From Antedon mediterranea (Eukaryota > Echinodermata > Crinoidea > Comatulida > Antedonidae), in NCBI RefSeq assembly GCF_964355755.1, contig NC_092678.1, forward strand, positions 8,094,922 through 8,158,921: DNA of 64,000 nucleotides, read 5' to 3'. A model generated the notes under the pieces. The model had not been told where the DNA came from, made no database searches, and worked only from the letters and a program-made list of their open reading frames with translations. The translations under genes and the position numbers were made by a program. Shown piece after piece: positions 21,353 through 32,194 of this stretch (the stretch's first letter is position 1; every line of letters begins with the position of its first letter).

Positions 21353-21619
21353 TGATGTAATGACATTATGCAAATGAACTGAGCCAATATACTCCCAAGT
21401 TTCAGAAGGGCCCAGACACACCTCACAGCCACTTCTTCAGAAGCAGACCTACACACTTCACACCTCACCGACAGCATCATTGATCCTCCGCGTTCCTTAT
21501 CTATACTTATAGTTGTATATTGTACTGAAGTATTATACTGAATAAACAATATATGTGTTACGACAGTCAAGCGAGTAGAGTCTTTCATTAGTACCTCAAC
21601 AACGCAACATTATATTACA
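21353..21619 (+). repeat. Candidate orphan LTR
   Basis: A segment starting TGATGTAATGACATTATG and ending TATATTACA contains AATAAA at about 21540. It is followed directly by a TGG-starting primer-binding-like sequence. No partner LTR or coding region follows, so the left boundary is an estimate based on the TG start. Confidence 0.45.
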
Positions 21620-21632
21620 TGGTGGAAGACCC
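21620..21632 (+). promoter_or_regulatory. Candidate primer-binding site
   Basis: TGGTGGAAGACCC abuts the CA of the presumed LTR. It shares its TGGTGG start with the Gmr1-like primer-binding site at 8103. An A/G-rich leader follows, as in many LTR elements. Confidence 0.5.
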
Positions 21633-22200
21633 AAATTTCATAAGGAACGGAGTGAGAAAACAAGAAATAAACACTTAACAAGACACGAAGACGAAGACGA
21701 AGACAAAAATAACCATATTTGTTTGAAAGGAGAAAACCAGAAATTTACTTTTAAACAAAAGACAATCTGAAATTATATTTGAATGAGATCGAGACAAGCA
21801 GAAATTTTATCAAATTATTACCATTGGATGAAGACAAAGAAGATAATCGAAGAAGACACAAAAGACAAGCTGAAATTATATATTTGAATGAGATCGAGAC
21901 AAGCAGAAATTTTATCAAATTATAACCATTGGATAAAGACAAAGAAGATAATCGAGGAAGACCCAAGAAGAATCAAAACAGAAGCAAGCGGACAAGAACT
22001 GTTTCGTTTGGACACTTTCAACTTCACGCCGTTTTTTTTTCGATCGTTTTTTTAACATTTACTTTTTTGAACATTGATGAACACCTTTCGCATTTTTTTA
22101 ATTCGTTGTTTGAAAATTTGAACATTGATGAGCACCTTTAACATTTCTTTAATTCGTTGTTTGAACATTTAAACAATTTTGAACACTTTTGCATTCCTTT
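21633..22200 (+). repeat. A-rich leader with ~97 bp direct duplication
   Basis: The segment around 21762-21855 (TCTGAAATTATATTTGAATG...AAGAAGATAATCGA) is repeated at about 21862-21956 with few changes. A second, shorter duplication lies at 22068-22190 (GAACATTGATGA.CACCTTT / TTAATTCGTTGTTTGAA). The composition fits a retroelement leader. No gag or pol follows, so the element was truncated. Confidence 0.7.
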
Positions 22201-22725
22201 AATTCATTTTAATTGGATCCGAAGCAGTTAATTCTTTTATTTGGCAATGAACTGACTGGGCAATACAAAACAGCGAAAAACCTGTTTAAAAAGGTTAAGA
22301 AAATGAGGATGTTAAAACAAAAGAACAAAGTGGATTATTGTACACAAAAAGCCTAACAATAGTACTCATTATTAATAATGATAATTAAAAAACAGGCTTA
22401 ATTTATAATATTAAAATCACAAATGAAACCCTGTAGTTTTCAATATAATACCTTTTTTGAATGAATGATATACAGTATATATTATGACTAATTTTGTAAT
22501 ACCGGACCATATTTGGCGGTCAAAAACAGTCCTACTGCCCAGACCGATTTTATCCAGGCCGGACTAGTTTTGGCGGTTAAAAAAGGTCTGGCCGGACAGG
22601 TTTTGAATGCCAAAACTGACCATATTTAACTATAATTAAAGTATATGTTTAACAAATAACAGCATGATGAAAAAAATCATAGAGAATGTATTGAATAAAT
22701 ATTTATTATTTCTTATTTAATATAG
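22201..22725. other. Intergenic, nothing recognised
   Basis: AT-rich. A short block at 22500-22630 repeats the words GGACCATATTTGGCGGT and GGCCGGAC, possibly a small decayed element. No coding sequence is seen. Confidence 0.4.
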
Positions 22726-22980
22726 ATCACTACTGATGTAGTAGAACTTCTGAGTGTCACAGATTTTCAGCTTCGTGTGTATGATGTGGCTACAGTAACA
22801 GCAATAAAAGATGAATGTACAAATTCAAGTTTGTTAAATAAAGGGAAAGCTAATACATATGTCATCAAAAAAGTAGTATTCGAAAGCCTTATTTGTGAAG
22901 GCTTCAAGTGTTCTGAAATTGCTGCTATACTGTGTGTTAGTGTTCGTACAGTATTCAGACGACTACAGATGTATTTTTGA
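22726..22980 (+). pseudogene. Exon encoding SAM-domain second half plus helix-turn-helix
   Basis: An AG acceptor at 22724-22725 opens a frame that runs to TGA at 22980. Its first ~30 codons (DVVELLSVTDFQL...AIKDEC) fit the second half of a SAM domain. The next part (LICEGFKCSEIAAILCVS, then VRTVFRRLQ) fits a helix-turn-helix of the type found at the N-terminus of some DDE/integrase-like proteins. No plus-strand first exon is visible upstream, although a matching SAM first half exists on the minus strand at 24945-24868. It is therefore a gene fragment, or half of a gene split by inversion. Confidence 0.5.
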
Positions 22981-23154
22981 ACCAATCCTGAGTTTTCTTC
23001 AATGTTCTAAAAACAATACAAATTTAAAATGAATAAAAATAATTTATCACAATCTGTAAATGTAGCAATTGAAGCTAAAACAATAAAACAATTGAATGAT
23101 ATACTATCCATAATATCTCAGTATGAATAAAAACTATTAAGCTATTTTACTTAC

Positions 23155-23572
23155 AGACTCTGCTTCCATACTTAAGGCATTTTGAATTGTCCGTAAGTAA
23201 ATTCGGCCTTGCCCTAACTTATCTCTGATGTTTAAAGGGGTATAACTTCCCTTCAGAGGTAAAAGTTTTCTCTCATTCCCAAAGCAGAGCATGATTTCAA
23301 ATCCCCCTGCATTTTTCAGCTTGGGGAAGCTGGCGAATAAAACTGTTTCGAATTCTTCCGGGGTTGCATTTATATCAGGCACGGTAACATTTTTGTCCAC
23401 AAGTCCGGCCTCTGCCAGCATCTGCTTTCTACATGCTTTAGGTGTTGCATCAGTATCTGGCTCAGCCTGGCAAACCACCTTCCTTGTCCATGATGATATT
23501 TTTTGTTTTTTTTTTGTTTTTTTGCATATGGCTTAGTTTTGCCTACTGGCAAAAATCTGGACAAAATGGATC
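23155..23572 (-). pseudogene. Internal exon of a G2E3/HECT-like family gene
   Basis: The exon is bounded by an acceptor (AG at 23574-23573) and a strong donor, GTAAGT, at 23154. It encodes a Lys-rich segment, then a conserved module with the signature FPKLKNAGGFE, followed by KLLPL and RIYLRTIQN. That module is seen in invertebrate multi-copy proteins annotated as G2/M phase-specific E3 ligase-like. A run of A/T at 23505-23522 puts the two halves in different frames, which is an indel or a sequencing error. No downstream HECT exon is visible to the left, so the gene is partial. The family role in ubiquitination is known for HECT-bearing members; here it is only inferred. Confidence 0.55.
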
Positions 23573-23840
23573 CTATTAAAAAAACAGAAATAGATAAATA
23601 GATAACAGTATTTGAAGCCAATAATACAAAATTGATCGTTACACACACACAAAATTCATACTGTAAATTGCTAAATTAATACAAAAAAACACATGAAAAC
23701 AAAGGTCATGAAGGATAACATGTGTCGATGGTCATCAAAATAAGTTTTAATGAACAAGATCAAAAGGATATGTTCACAAGTAAATAAGGCAGAATACATC
23801 AATAGAAGTTTGATAAAGAATAATCGGTTATGACATAGCT

Positions 23841-23922
23841 CCATCGTAAGCCAATTGGATGGCTGAACGGTTGATTATGCTCCTTTAGTGTTCATGGTCC
23901 CAGGTTCGAAACCCAACGATGC
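23841..23922 (+). ncRNA. tRNA-like sequence, probably tRNA-derived SINE head
   Basis: TGGCTGAACGGTTGA fits a pol III A box and AGGTTCGAAACCC fits a B box, about 55 bases apart. CATCGT/ACGATG at the ends can pair. A T-rich run follows at 23930-23943. The T-stem pairs poorly, so this is not convincing as a working tRNA. I see no second copy in the window to prove a SINE. Confidence 0.4.
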
Positions 23923-23942
23923 CTAAATTTTGTCTTTTTTTT

Positions 23943-24867
23943 TATAACGCTCCATCTTCTTTCTTGACCATTCACCATTTGGAGGGAGGGACGGTTTTAG
24001 GGGATTCCATTTACGACTTATTGTGTGGATAGCCATGGTGTCAAGAAAAAGGGGTAAACAACCTTGCATGCAAAAATACAGGGCTTTGAATTGGCCTATT
24101 TTGTTCCTACTTAAAGATTAAAAATATAAAGATTATTATTCACGTATTTCTTAATTATATCTATTTTTTTTAAACTTAATTTTATATAGTTTTATTACGG
24201 TATATAGTGGATAACTAGGCCTATCAATTATGTGACATTACAAAAAATTGCATATTTATTAAACAAAAAGTAAGATTATTAAGAATTTTTTTTTTTCAGG
24301 GTGAACAATACATTAAAAAAAAGTTTTTTTTTATAAATAAAATAAATAAGCCAAATCAATATACAGTAATTAATAATTATTAACTAGGGCCTAGGCCTAG
24401 TATAGGGCATAGGCTAGGCCTAGTAAAAAATATTATATGCCTAGCCTAGGTAGGCCTCTTCTATGACTGTTAGTACTTATGGCCCTGGTTAGTACTAGGC
24501 CCTAGGCCTAGCCTTAGGCCTAGCCTGGACCTATAGAAACTAGGACTGCCTACTAAGTATTAACTATAGTTATTATAATATTATAGTAATTATTATTAGG
24601 CATACTTTATATTAACAAACTAACAAGTCTAGCTAGGGTCAATATCCATAAAATGGCCATGACTGTTTAGATTGCATCTCCTCATAGTTTTTCTGTATCA
24701 CGTGTATCTACTGTTTTGTGTGTGTTTCTGTGACGTGGGTTATCAGGATATTTCACTTTAAGTTTAGGCCTTCTACCTACCCATCCATACAATTATTACA
24801 GATCTAGCCTAGGCCTAGCTTAGACCTAGTGTCAGACTAACATTTAATAATAATAATAATCATTTAC
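23943..24867. other. Intergenic stretch with TAGGCCTA cluster
   Basis: No exon is seen. From 24380 to 24550, and again near 24800-24830, the sequence is dense in AGGCCTAG/TAGGCCTA words, often overlapping. Confidence 0.6.
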
Positions 24868-24945
24868 CCTTTCTCTCTCAAAATTTGTTAAAAGATGACT
24901 TAAATTTAGGTTATTCAACACATCTTTAATCGATTGGCTACTCAT
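24868..24945 (-). CDS. First exon with N-terminal half of a SAM domain
   Basis: The minus-strand ATG at 24945 opens 26 codons (MSSQSIKDVLNN...NFERER), ending exactly at a GTAAAT donor in phase 0. The pattern of short helices with LNLSHLL and NFERER fits SAM helices 1-2. It could be exon 1 of the G2E3-like gene at 23572-23155, same strand, or of the SAM/HTH exon at 22726, now on the opposite strand. Joined in phase, it completes the SAM domain of the latter. It diverges from the RecQ-like gene about 560 bp away. Confidence 0.5.
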
Positions 24946-25039
24946 GTTGGCGCCATGATGATGAATTGTAAACTTTTCATAGACTCATTTCCAGCCGTTG
25001 ATTTTCTTCCATTTGACCTCATGTCAAAGGTTAGAATTT

Positions 25040-25370
25040 AATTGCGCCGAATAAAAAAGGGCCGAATAAAAAAGAGCCGAACGTAATGGTAAATGGGCCG
25101 AATAGAAATGCGCCGAATGCTGAAAGAGCCGAACGTAATGTTAAATGAGCCGAATAGAAATGCGCCGAATGCTAAAAGAGCCGAACGTAATGGTAAATGG
25201 GCCGAATAGAAATGCGCCGAATGCTAAAAGAGCCGAACGTAATGGTAAATGGGCCGAATAGAAATGCGCCGAATGCTAAAAGAGCCGAACGTAATGGTAA
25301 ATGGGCCGAATAGAAATGCGCCGAATGCTAAAAGAGCCGAACGTAATGCTAACCGAATAGAATTAACGTT
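25040..25370 (+). repeat. Minisatellite, 52-bp unit, about five to six copies
   Basis: The unit contains GCCGAATAGAAATGCGCCGA and GCTAAAAGAGCCGAACGTAA. The four central copies are nearly identical; edge copies (25040-25090 and 25335-25365) are diverged. The hexamer GCCGAA recurs three times per unit. It lies between the SAM exon and the first visible RecQ exon. Confidence 0.9.
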
Positions 25371-25501
25371 TGCTGCCGGAGGCAGTGATGGCGTTCCATA
25401 CTATACTAATATTTTTTTTTCAAATAGTATTAGGGCCTAGGCCTATGAATGATGATGTGTTGATTATATTCTGTGCTAGCCTAGTAGTATCTTTTTTATA
25501 G

Positions 25502-27367
25502 ACCAAATCTCTGAATCAGAAGAAGCTGAATGCAACTTATATTGGTAAAACTGGCGATGACAATGATTTAAGAAGTGGGAAGTTCAACATTGTATTTTCA
25601 AGCCCTGAAACTGTTTTAACAACTCATAGGCAGATGTTGTTGTCCAATCCATACCAAAAATCTATTAAAGCTGTGTTTGTTGATGAGAGCCACTGTATAG
25701 AAAAGTGGTAAGATTTTTTCGTAAGATTGATATTTCAACATTAAGACATTTTAGTCAATCGATGGGACTGGGATAACGAAAAACAGTATTACATACAGAC
25801 AGTAACTTAAGCACAATTAAACTAGAGTAGCTGAGGTTGAGTCTGTTGAAAATTAAAATGTTCATTTTTTAGTGATCGATCTACCTGTAGTTAAATAAAT
25901 AACTTTCAAACAATGTTTTAATTAATAAGTCTGGGGTTTATTGTATTGTTGTGAAAATATGTTTTGCACAACAAGAAAATTGTAATAATTGTGTATTCCA
26001 TATTTTATAGGGGTCACACCGTTGGAGGAGAGAGTGTCCCATTTCGTGAACACTACGCCAGGATTGGTGAATTACGGTCTATATTGCCAATGTCTGTACC
26101 AATGATTGCTCTTACAGCAACTGCTAGCAAGAAAACAAGAGCAACTATTATTAATGATCTACACATGAAAGTCCCAGTGTTAGTGGATTTGGGTGTAAAT
26201 AAACCAAACATTCGGTACACAGTAATTAAGACGAAGCAAGGGTTCCGTGATGTTGATGCTTTATTTAGCATATTTGTGCCAATCATTGAAGAATTAAAAA
26301 TTAAAAAAATAGAAGCATCCAGAACAATAGTGTTTTGTAGGAGGAGGAGTCACTGTAGAGATCTTTACGAAATGTTCATGACGGCTTTAGGTGTTGAAGC
26401 ATATGACGCCACATGTAAACATGTAGATGACAGAGGAAGATTTGTGGCAATGTTCCAGCAGGCAACAGATGTTGATGTTAAAGAGAGCGTAATGTCATCA
26501 TTTGCCGATCCGAATGGAGTAATCCGTGTCTTATTTTCAACAATTGCATTTGGTATGGGAATGGATGTCAAGGGACTGCAAACAGTAATTCATCTTGGCC
26601 CACCAGCAGACCTGGATGATTATTTACAAGAAACTGGCCGTGCCGGGCGTGATTCATTGAAACAGAGTTTTGCAATACTACTTAAATACAGCCACAGTAC
26701 AAGAAGAACTTCTGAATCAATGAAAGAATATATTTCGGGTAATAAATGTAGAAGAAAAACACTAATGAGCTTTTTTGAGTGTGAACCATGCAGTGTGGTG
26801 AAACATTTGTGCTGCGATGTCTGTGCTGCCGTGTGCACATGTGAATGTGCATGCAATGGTGCTTGTAACTGTGATACAAAATGCACATATAACGACAACC
26901 AATTAGAAATTTCCATCAAAAAGATAATCCATCAACTAGATGCACGGCATTCTGCTTGTTTTCATAAAAAAGTGAATTGTGTATCTATCGAAAAGACATC
27001 CCAGATTAGAAATGATTTATATAGATATAGAAATGAACTGGCAGGTGGTCTAACAGATGACAAATTATTCACAAATGTAAATATTTCAACACAGTACAGT
27101 AATCAACTTATTGACCATATCATAAAGGATTTGCCCTACATACCAAATCGTTCAGTGTTTATGCAACATTTCTTATTTTATTCATCTGAACATGCAGAAT
27201 GTTCCTGGGATATTATAAAATCTGTAATTAGTGATTCACAGATATTAGCTAATGACCAGTTAAATAGTGACAACATTTCTTCATCTGAGTCTTCAACTCA
27301 GTCCAGTGAAAGTGATTCTGATAATCATGCAAAACATCCTTTACTAAACAGCAGTGATGATGATTAA
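25502..27367 (+). CDS. RecQ-like superfamily 2 DNA helicase (two visible exons)
   Basis: The visible exons are 25502-25707 and 26011-27367. The acceptors and the GTAAGA donor are good, and the join falls within a Trp codon. Exon 1 holds motif Ib-like FSSPETVL and motif II VDESHCIEKW (DESH variant of DEAH). Exon 2 holds motif III LTATAS, a family-like VFCRRR motif IV, FSTIAFGMGMDVKG (motif V) and QETGRAGRD (motif VI). A Cys-rich segment (about residues 275-325 of exon 2) follows, then a Ser/Asp-rich acidic tail. RecQ helicases unwind DNA 3' to 5' in the nucleus. The exon(s) with the Walker A motif are not visible upstream, so the gene is incomplete or its 5' part is unrecognised. The reading frame is intact. 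Such RecQ-like genes are often multicopy in invertebrates, which suggests mobile-element association. Confidence 0.85.
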
Positions 27368-28128
27368 GTAATTGGTAATGGTTTATAATAGATTCAATGT
27401 TAACCTTTCTTTTTGCTAATGAGGCTGTATAGCAATGTTAAGCAACAAATTATACTTCATAACTATCTACTGTATACTGTACATAATAATATACAATACT
27501 GTATGACTCCACTCTATTTATAACGCTAATTTTTTAATGCATACAATACATTGATATATGTTGTTATACTTTAATCAATAAATACTACATTATTCAAGTT
27601 CAACAGGTAGTCTACTGTAGTGGTATACAGACAACCTTAGTACAATTCAACAATAGAGTACTGATAATTAACAGATGATGAGATATGTCAAGAAACGTTT
27701 TATACAGTACAGTAGTTTTATTTTGTTTAAAGTACAGTAATCTGCCTGTTGTATTAAATGTAAAATTCCTTTTTTTTTCCATTGGTCATATTTTGCAAAC
27801 AAGACAAGACATCAACTCTTTTGTGGTAAACTTTAAAATTATGATTAGTAAGCATGTCGATATTCACATAAATTTAGGAAAAAGAAATTGCACATCCCTT
27901 CATAACTTTCATTTATAACACTCATTTTGTATAAATTATCAAGTTAATCTGGCTGAACGAACACTCCAGATGATTTAATTATAATATTTACTCCAAATTA
28001 ATAGCACAATAAATGTGTTGTGAAGATGTTTTATACAGTAATGACTGTAGTTTTACTTTTGTTGCAATCCTAAAGATAAAGTGTAACAGAATTTACATAG
28101 GCCTACAGTCATTCACTCCCACCTTCAT
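27368..28128. other. Space between convergent genes, with polyadenylation signal
   Basis: AATAAA at about 27578 is a plausible 3' end for the RecQ-like transcript. No other gene is seen. Confidence 0.6.
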
Positions 28129-31100
28129 TCAATTGCTGCGTTGAGGGTAATAGTGTTTTCTGGAAATTGTCTTTAGTGATTTATCCATCCATGTTTTCAT
28201 TTTCTCCATGTCCAGCTTATTCAGCATATTGCTTTCAACGTCTGGGTATGTGGTGTACGCCCTACCCGGAATATACTTAAATAAGTCAAGGTTGCTGAAC
28301 TGAGCAACTAGAGTAAGTGCATCTTCAGTGAAGTCAACATCACTATGTTTCCCACTTGGTTTTTTGACATTTGATTGTTTGTCAAAATTGTTAACAATTT
28401 CCTCGGTGAAAAACAAACTTCTGCTTATACGGTTGATAGTTTTCTCAGTGACCTCACCTCTATAAGAATGCAATTCTTCCTTAAACTGTTTGTTTGCATG
28501 TTCAACGTCTAAGTCCATTGGAAAATTGGTGTCTCGTTGACCTCTGTAATTTACAAATCTGTTCCATGTAAGGTTGAATGCTTGCCTTGGAGTCAACAAA
28601 CATAATATCTGGGCTAGTGTCTCAAAAGTTCCATAACCATACTTTGGTGTGTGAGAGGTTGCTTTGTAAAATAACAGGAAGTACTTATATAATCTGACTA
28701 CTCTACCACCATCTCCCATCTTTATTGCATTGTTGTGGTTGCAACGAAGCATGGAGAGTATCAGTACTTTTCTGGTATAGTTGTAAATGTGGTCTTCCTC
28801 ATGTGTAGGTATTGGAGGGCATTCTTTTGTTCGTCGGAACCTGTGCACTCTTTCTTCATGCTTGATTAGTGCTGTAGATCGTTTGTACACTTTTGTACAG
28901 AACTTGCATTGAAAATCTGTTTTTTCTGTTGAGACTTCACAAATAGTAGGCGTCTCTGAAAAAATGTGAGTCCCTATAAAGTTAGTGATAGTCGACTTGA
29001 CATACTCTTCCTTACCAACAACATCTAATGGGGATCCAATAAATGCATTTACTGATGGTGCAGAGTTAACATTAGCCATACCAAAAAAGGATAGAGCACC
29101 AGATACAAGATAGCTATCAGTGTACTTATCCAACAAGTCAGATGCAGCATAGTGGCAGTTATGAGGATGTTTTGTCACATTTCTGGCATTTAATACATTT
29201 CTTGCAGCATAAAGAGTACCAATGTCACGTGCTGATCTGGTGTCACATAGCTGCTTCCAACATACCTGAAAGAATACATGAACAATTGTATCAATATCAT
29301 GATATGTCTGATGTGAAAGTCTTCACAATTACTGGTAAGGCCAATTTACACAGACTTTGGCCTTTAGAAGGATATGTAATAAAACCGAGGTAATTTTAAG
29401 GTGTGTTTATGCATTTTTCAGCCCTACACACATCTAACTCTACATCCTAGGTGAGGAAATAGGTTCCACTTTATTGCTTATTGATTTAGGTCTGTATGGT
29501 TGATTACTGTATATTAAGTACAATACTGAACTACAGACTTACAGCTTCTAACCATTTTGCTTGTTGATGAAAGTCCTCCATTTTCGGAATCAAACCTTCC
29601 AATCGTTTTGATGGTGTTCGTGCATCTTGCATAGTCGACTGTGCTCCTTTGTGTCTCTCAAAAGTGAGATAGTCACCACCACTCAGAATCTGTTTGATAA
29701 ATTATGAAAACTTGATTTATTCATCCAAATATTGGTAATTCAAGTTGCACTTATTAAAAACCATTTGATTCATTAATTTTACATAATAAATGAATTTGTT
29801 AAACGACATTAATTACTATTGAAGAAAACAAACATCTCCTTTTAAAATCTAATATTAAATATAATAATAATACCTTTACTGGTTTCTGCATACTTGTGGC
29901 ATCATCAGAATGACCTGGTACATATTGATGCAAGTACTTACAAATATCAAGCATGTCCTCCTCTTTAGATTCATTCTTTTCCAAGACTCCAAGGTGTACC
30001 TGTGAATGTAAACAAATAAGTATTTTTAATATGTTGATTTAAATGAAATGTGTAAATGGTTCTTGAATTTGTTTCTCAAAAAGTAAACAATTTAACTTTT
30101 TTTTATGGGAGTGAGCAAAACACCTTGCTATGACATTGCAATATTGTGTTCTGCATGTTTTAATTGGCTGCCAGGACAAAACTTATAATTTGCCTGACAC
30201 TCAGTCATATTTTGTCATTTTCATGCATATTTAAAATTTACCTTTTTGGTCTTTGATTTCACGTCTCTCATAAATGGATGAGAAATGCAATTAGGCATAA
30301 ATTCTTTGAACCAACTAAGTGAAGGAATGTACTTTGTCCAGATTTGACAAATGAGCCACACAAATTCACTTGTCAATATCTCATTGTCTGTAGTCGATGG
30401 CAGGAATAAAGTGCATGGTACAGATTTTGAATCTAAAATTGGATTTTCATCGGGAAGGTGCTTTCCACTTATGCGATTTTGATATGCAATCAACTGGTAG
30501 AGATGGTGGTCTTTATGCTGTCTTTTTATACTGCGTTGAAACACCGGTTCTCGTCAGATCACCGAAGTTAAGCAACGTTGGGCCCGGTTGCGTTCTGGAT
30601 GGGAGACCATCTAGAAATCGTGGCGGGTGCTGTATATACTGGAGAGTGATGGTGTAATGGTAATATCGGACTAGCATGTGATAGGCATGGGTTCGAGGTT
30701 ATCATACTAATTGCATCCTTAGGCAAGATGCTTTACTCTCATTGCCTAATCTGGTAGGCGCTGCACTGCTGGCTGCCGTGGGTCCGTGGAGGGCCTAATC
30801 CTAATTTCCTCACTGAGGACAAATATTAATACAAAATACAAAATACAAAAATTTTTGCAGTCATATACCTCACTTTGAATCTGACATCAACATTGTCGCC
30901 TTGTTAAAAAATAAAATATATCACTGTGTGTCTGTCCACAACCCAATGATATCATGTACATGATACATGGTAATCAATTAGGCCAGAATTGATTCCTGGA
31001 CACTGGGATTGGAAGACAAACATGTTTACAAGCTACAGCTCCACTATATTCAATTATGTCATCATTACATAACTAAAATTGAGAAATATTAAATCTCAGT

Positions 31101-32193
31101 TTTATTAATTAAAAAAGGTTAGGTTAGTCACCATAAACTTAACTAATGCATGCTGAATTTACCTGTAAATGAATAACCAGGTGGCATTCCTTGTCTGAAA
31201 TCTTTCAGCCTAGAGTTGTGGTGACCATCATGCAATCTGTCTATTAAGTCTTTCTCTTCTTGATGTACTTTCTCTTCTGTCTCTTTCCATTCTAGAAGTG
31301 GTTCTGCAAATGATTCACCAAAGGCTTCCAGTGTATCATTTGCAGACCTGTATGACATGGTGTCATACAGTGTTGCAAGCCGTTGAAATCCAACCTAATA
31401 AAATACAGAATTTTCATACTTATCATTTACATGTTTTTCCAACAGCAATATCCAACGTAACAAGTCAAATAAAAGTATATTATTGAAATTGAGGTTTATT
31501 ACCTTTTTGAGCCCAGCTTTCTTAAGAATTATTCCCTTAAGCTTTTTCATTGCATTCATTTGCTCATTGTAGATGTTTAGAAGTTTGGAAATGCAATCTA
31601 AAATTGCTGGCATCACGGTTGTGGTGTTTTTTTTAACATTACGTTGTAATTGTTTGATGTTGCTGACAGCAGTCATAATGAACTGTAGAAAATGAGGTGC
31701 TTTTTCCTTCAGCTCTTCGTGGAAGACATCCCAACTAAATTTGGCAAGCTCTTCCTTTGTTGTTTTTCTGAGCACTGACTCATCCACTTTTGAGCAAATT
31801 GTATATACCTGCAAACAATTGCAATTTGCTAATCTATATAATTCAACACAAATTTTATAATTCATTTACATAGTTCCCTCTTCAAAAAATATTGAATGAA
31901 AAAAAAGCTTGCATTTTCTGACAGTTTTTAAGTATTACCAGTACCAGAAACAAGGTTACTTTGTAAATAACATATCATATAAAAATTAATATTTGTATTG
32001 TTTTACATTGTATTTTAGTTATTTGTATTTTTTTTTTATTATTATGATGCACTACTGGTTAGTTTGTTCTGCTTTTGCAAAACATCATCCCAAATAAAGT
32101 TATTATTATACTACATGCCTACCTCCTGTTTGATGATATTACAACATTCTGTAAAAACACATTCCTTAAGATGATCATCACAACTTAAAACAG
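28129..32193 (-). pseudogene. DUF6589-like multi-exon gene, disrupted
   Basis: Exons on the minus strand are about 32193-32123, 31808-31503, 31395-31163, 30899-30242 (interrupted by a SINE), 30000-29876, ~29691-29550 and 29264-28129, mostly with good GT-AG borders. The last exon carries a C2H2 finger (C-x2-C-x12-H-x4-H) and then conserved stretches HNNAIKMGDGGRVVRLYKYF and TNFPMDLDVEHANK. These resemble the DUF6589 family of multicopy animal and fungal proteins of unknown function. The N-terminal exons are helical and Lys-rich. The 5' end is cut at 32194 by a repeat, and the SINE at 30527-30852 breaks the GDNVD-containing exon. The reading frame otherwise looks well kept, so inactivation is recent. 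The function is unknown; mobile-element origin is suspected. Confidence 0.7.
30527..30852 (+). mobile_element. Chimeric 5S rRNA / tRNA SINE (SINE3/AmnSINE-like)
   Basis: 30530-30640 is a diverged 5S rRNA gene body (CACCGGTTCTCGTC, ACCGAAGTTAAGCAACGTTG, GGGCCCGGTT, GGATGGGAGACC, GGGTGCTGTA). It is followed by a tRNA-like unit with A-box-like TGGTGTAATGGTAA and B-box-like GGGTTCGAGGTT near 30690. After that comes a ~100 bp body with TTAGGCAAGATGCTTTACT and TCCTCACTGAGGACAAATA, ending in a tandem ATACAAA tail. 5S-tRNA chimeras are known in deuterostome SINE families sharing the Deu domain; that the body here is a Deu domain is inference. Both flanks share a T5 run. It sits antisense to, and inside, an exon of the DUF6589-like gene. 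Confidence 0.85.
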
Positions 32194-32194
32194 C

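Noticed and set aside
23841-23922. Functional tRNA gene
   Set aside because: A and B boxes are present, but the T-stem does not pair properly and no good anticodon arm can be drawn.
25040-25370. Small basic protein or CRISPR-like array
   Set aside because: A simple 52-bp minisatellite explains both the open frame and the periodicity; there are no variable spacers.
30530-30640. Functional 5S rRNA gene
   Set aside because: It is diverged from 5S, fused to a tRNA-like unit and SINE body, and inserted in an exon, so it is a SINE head.
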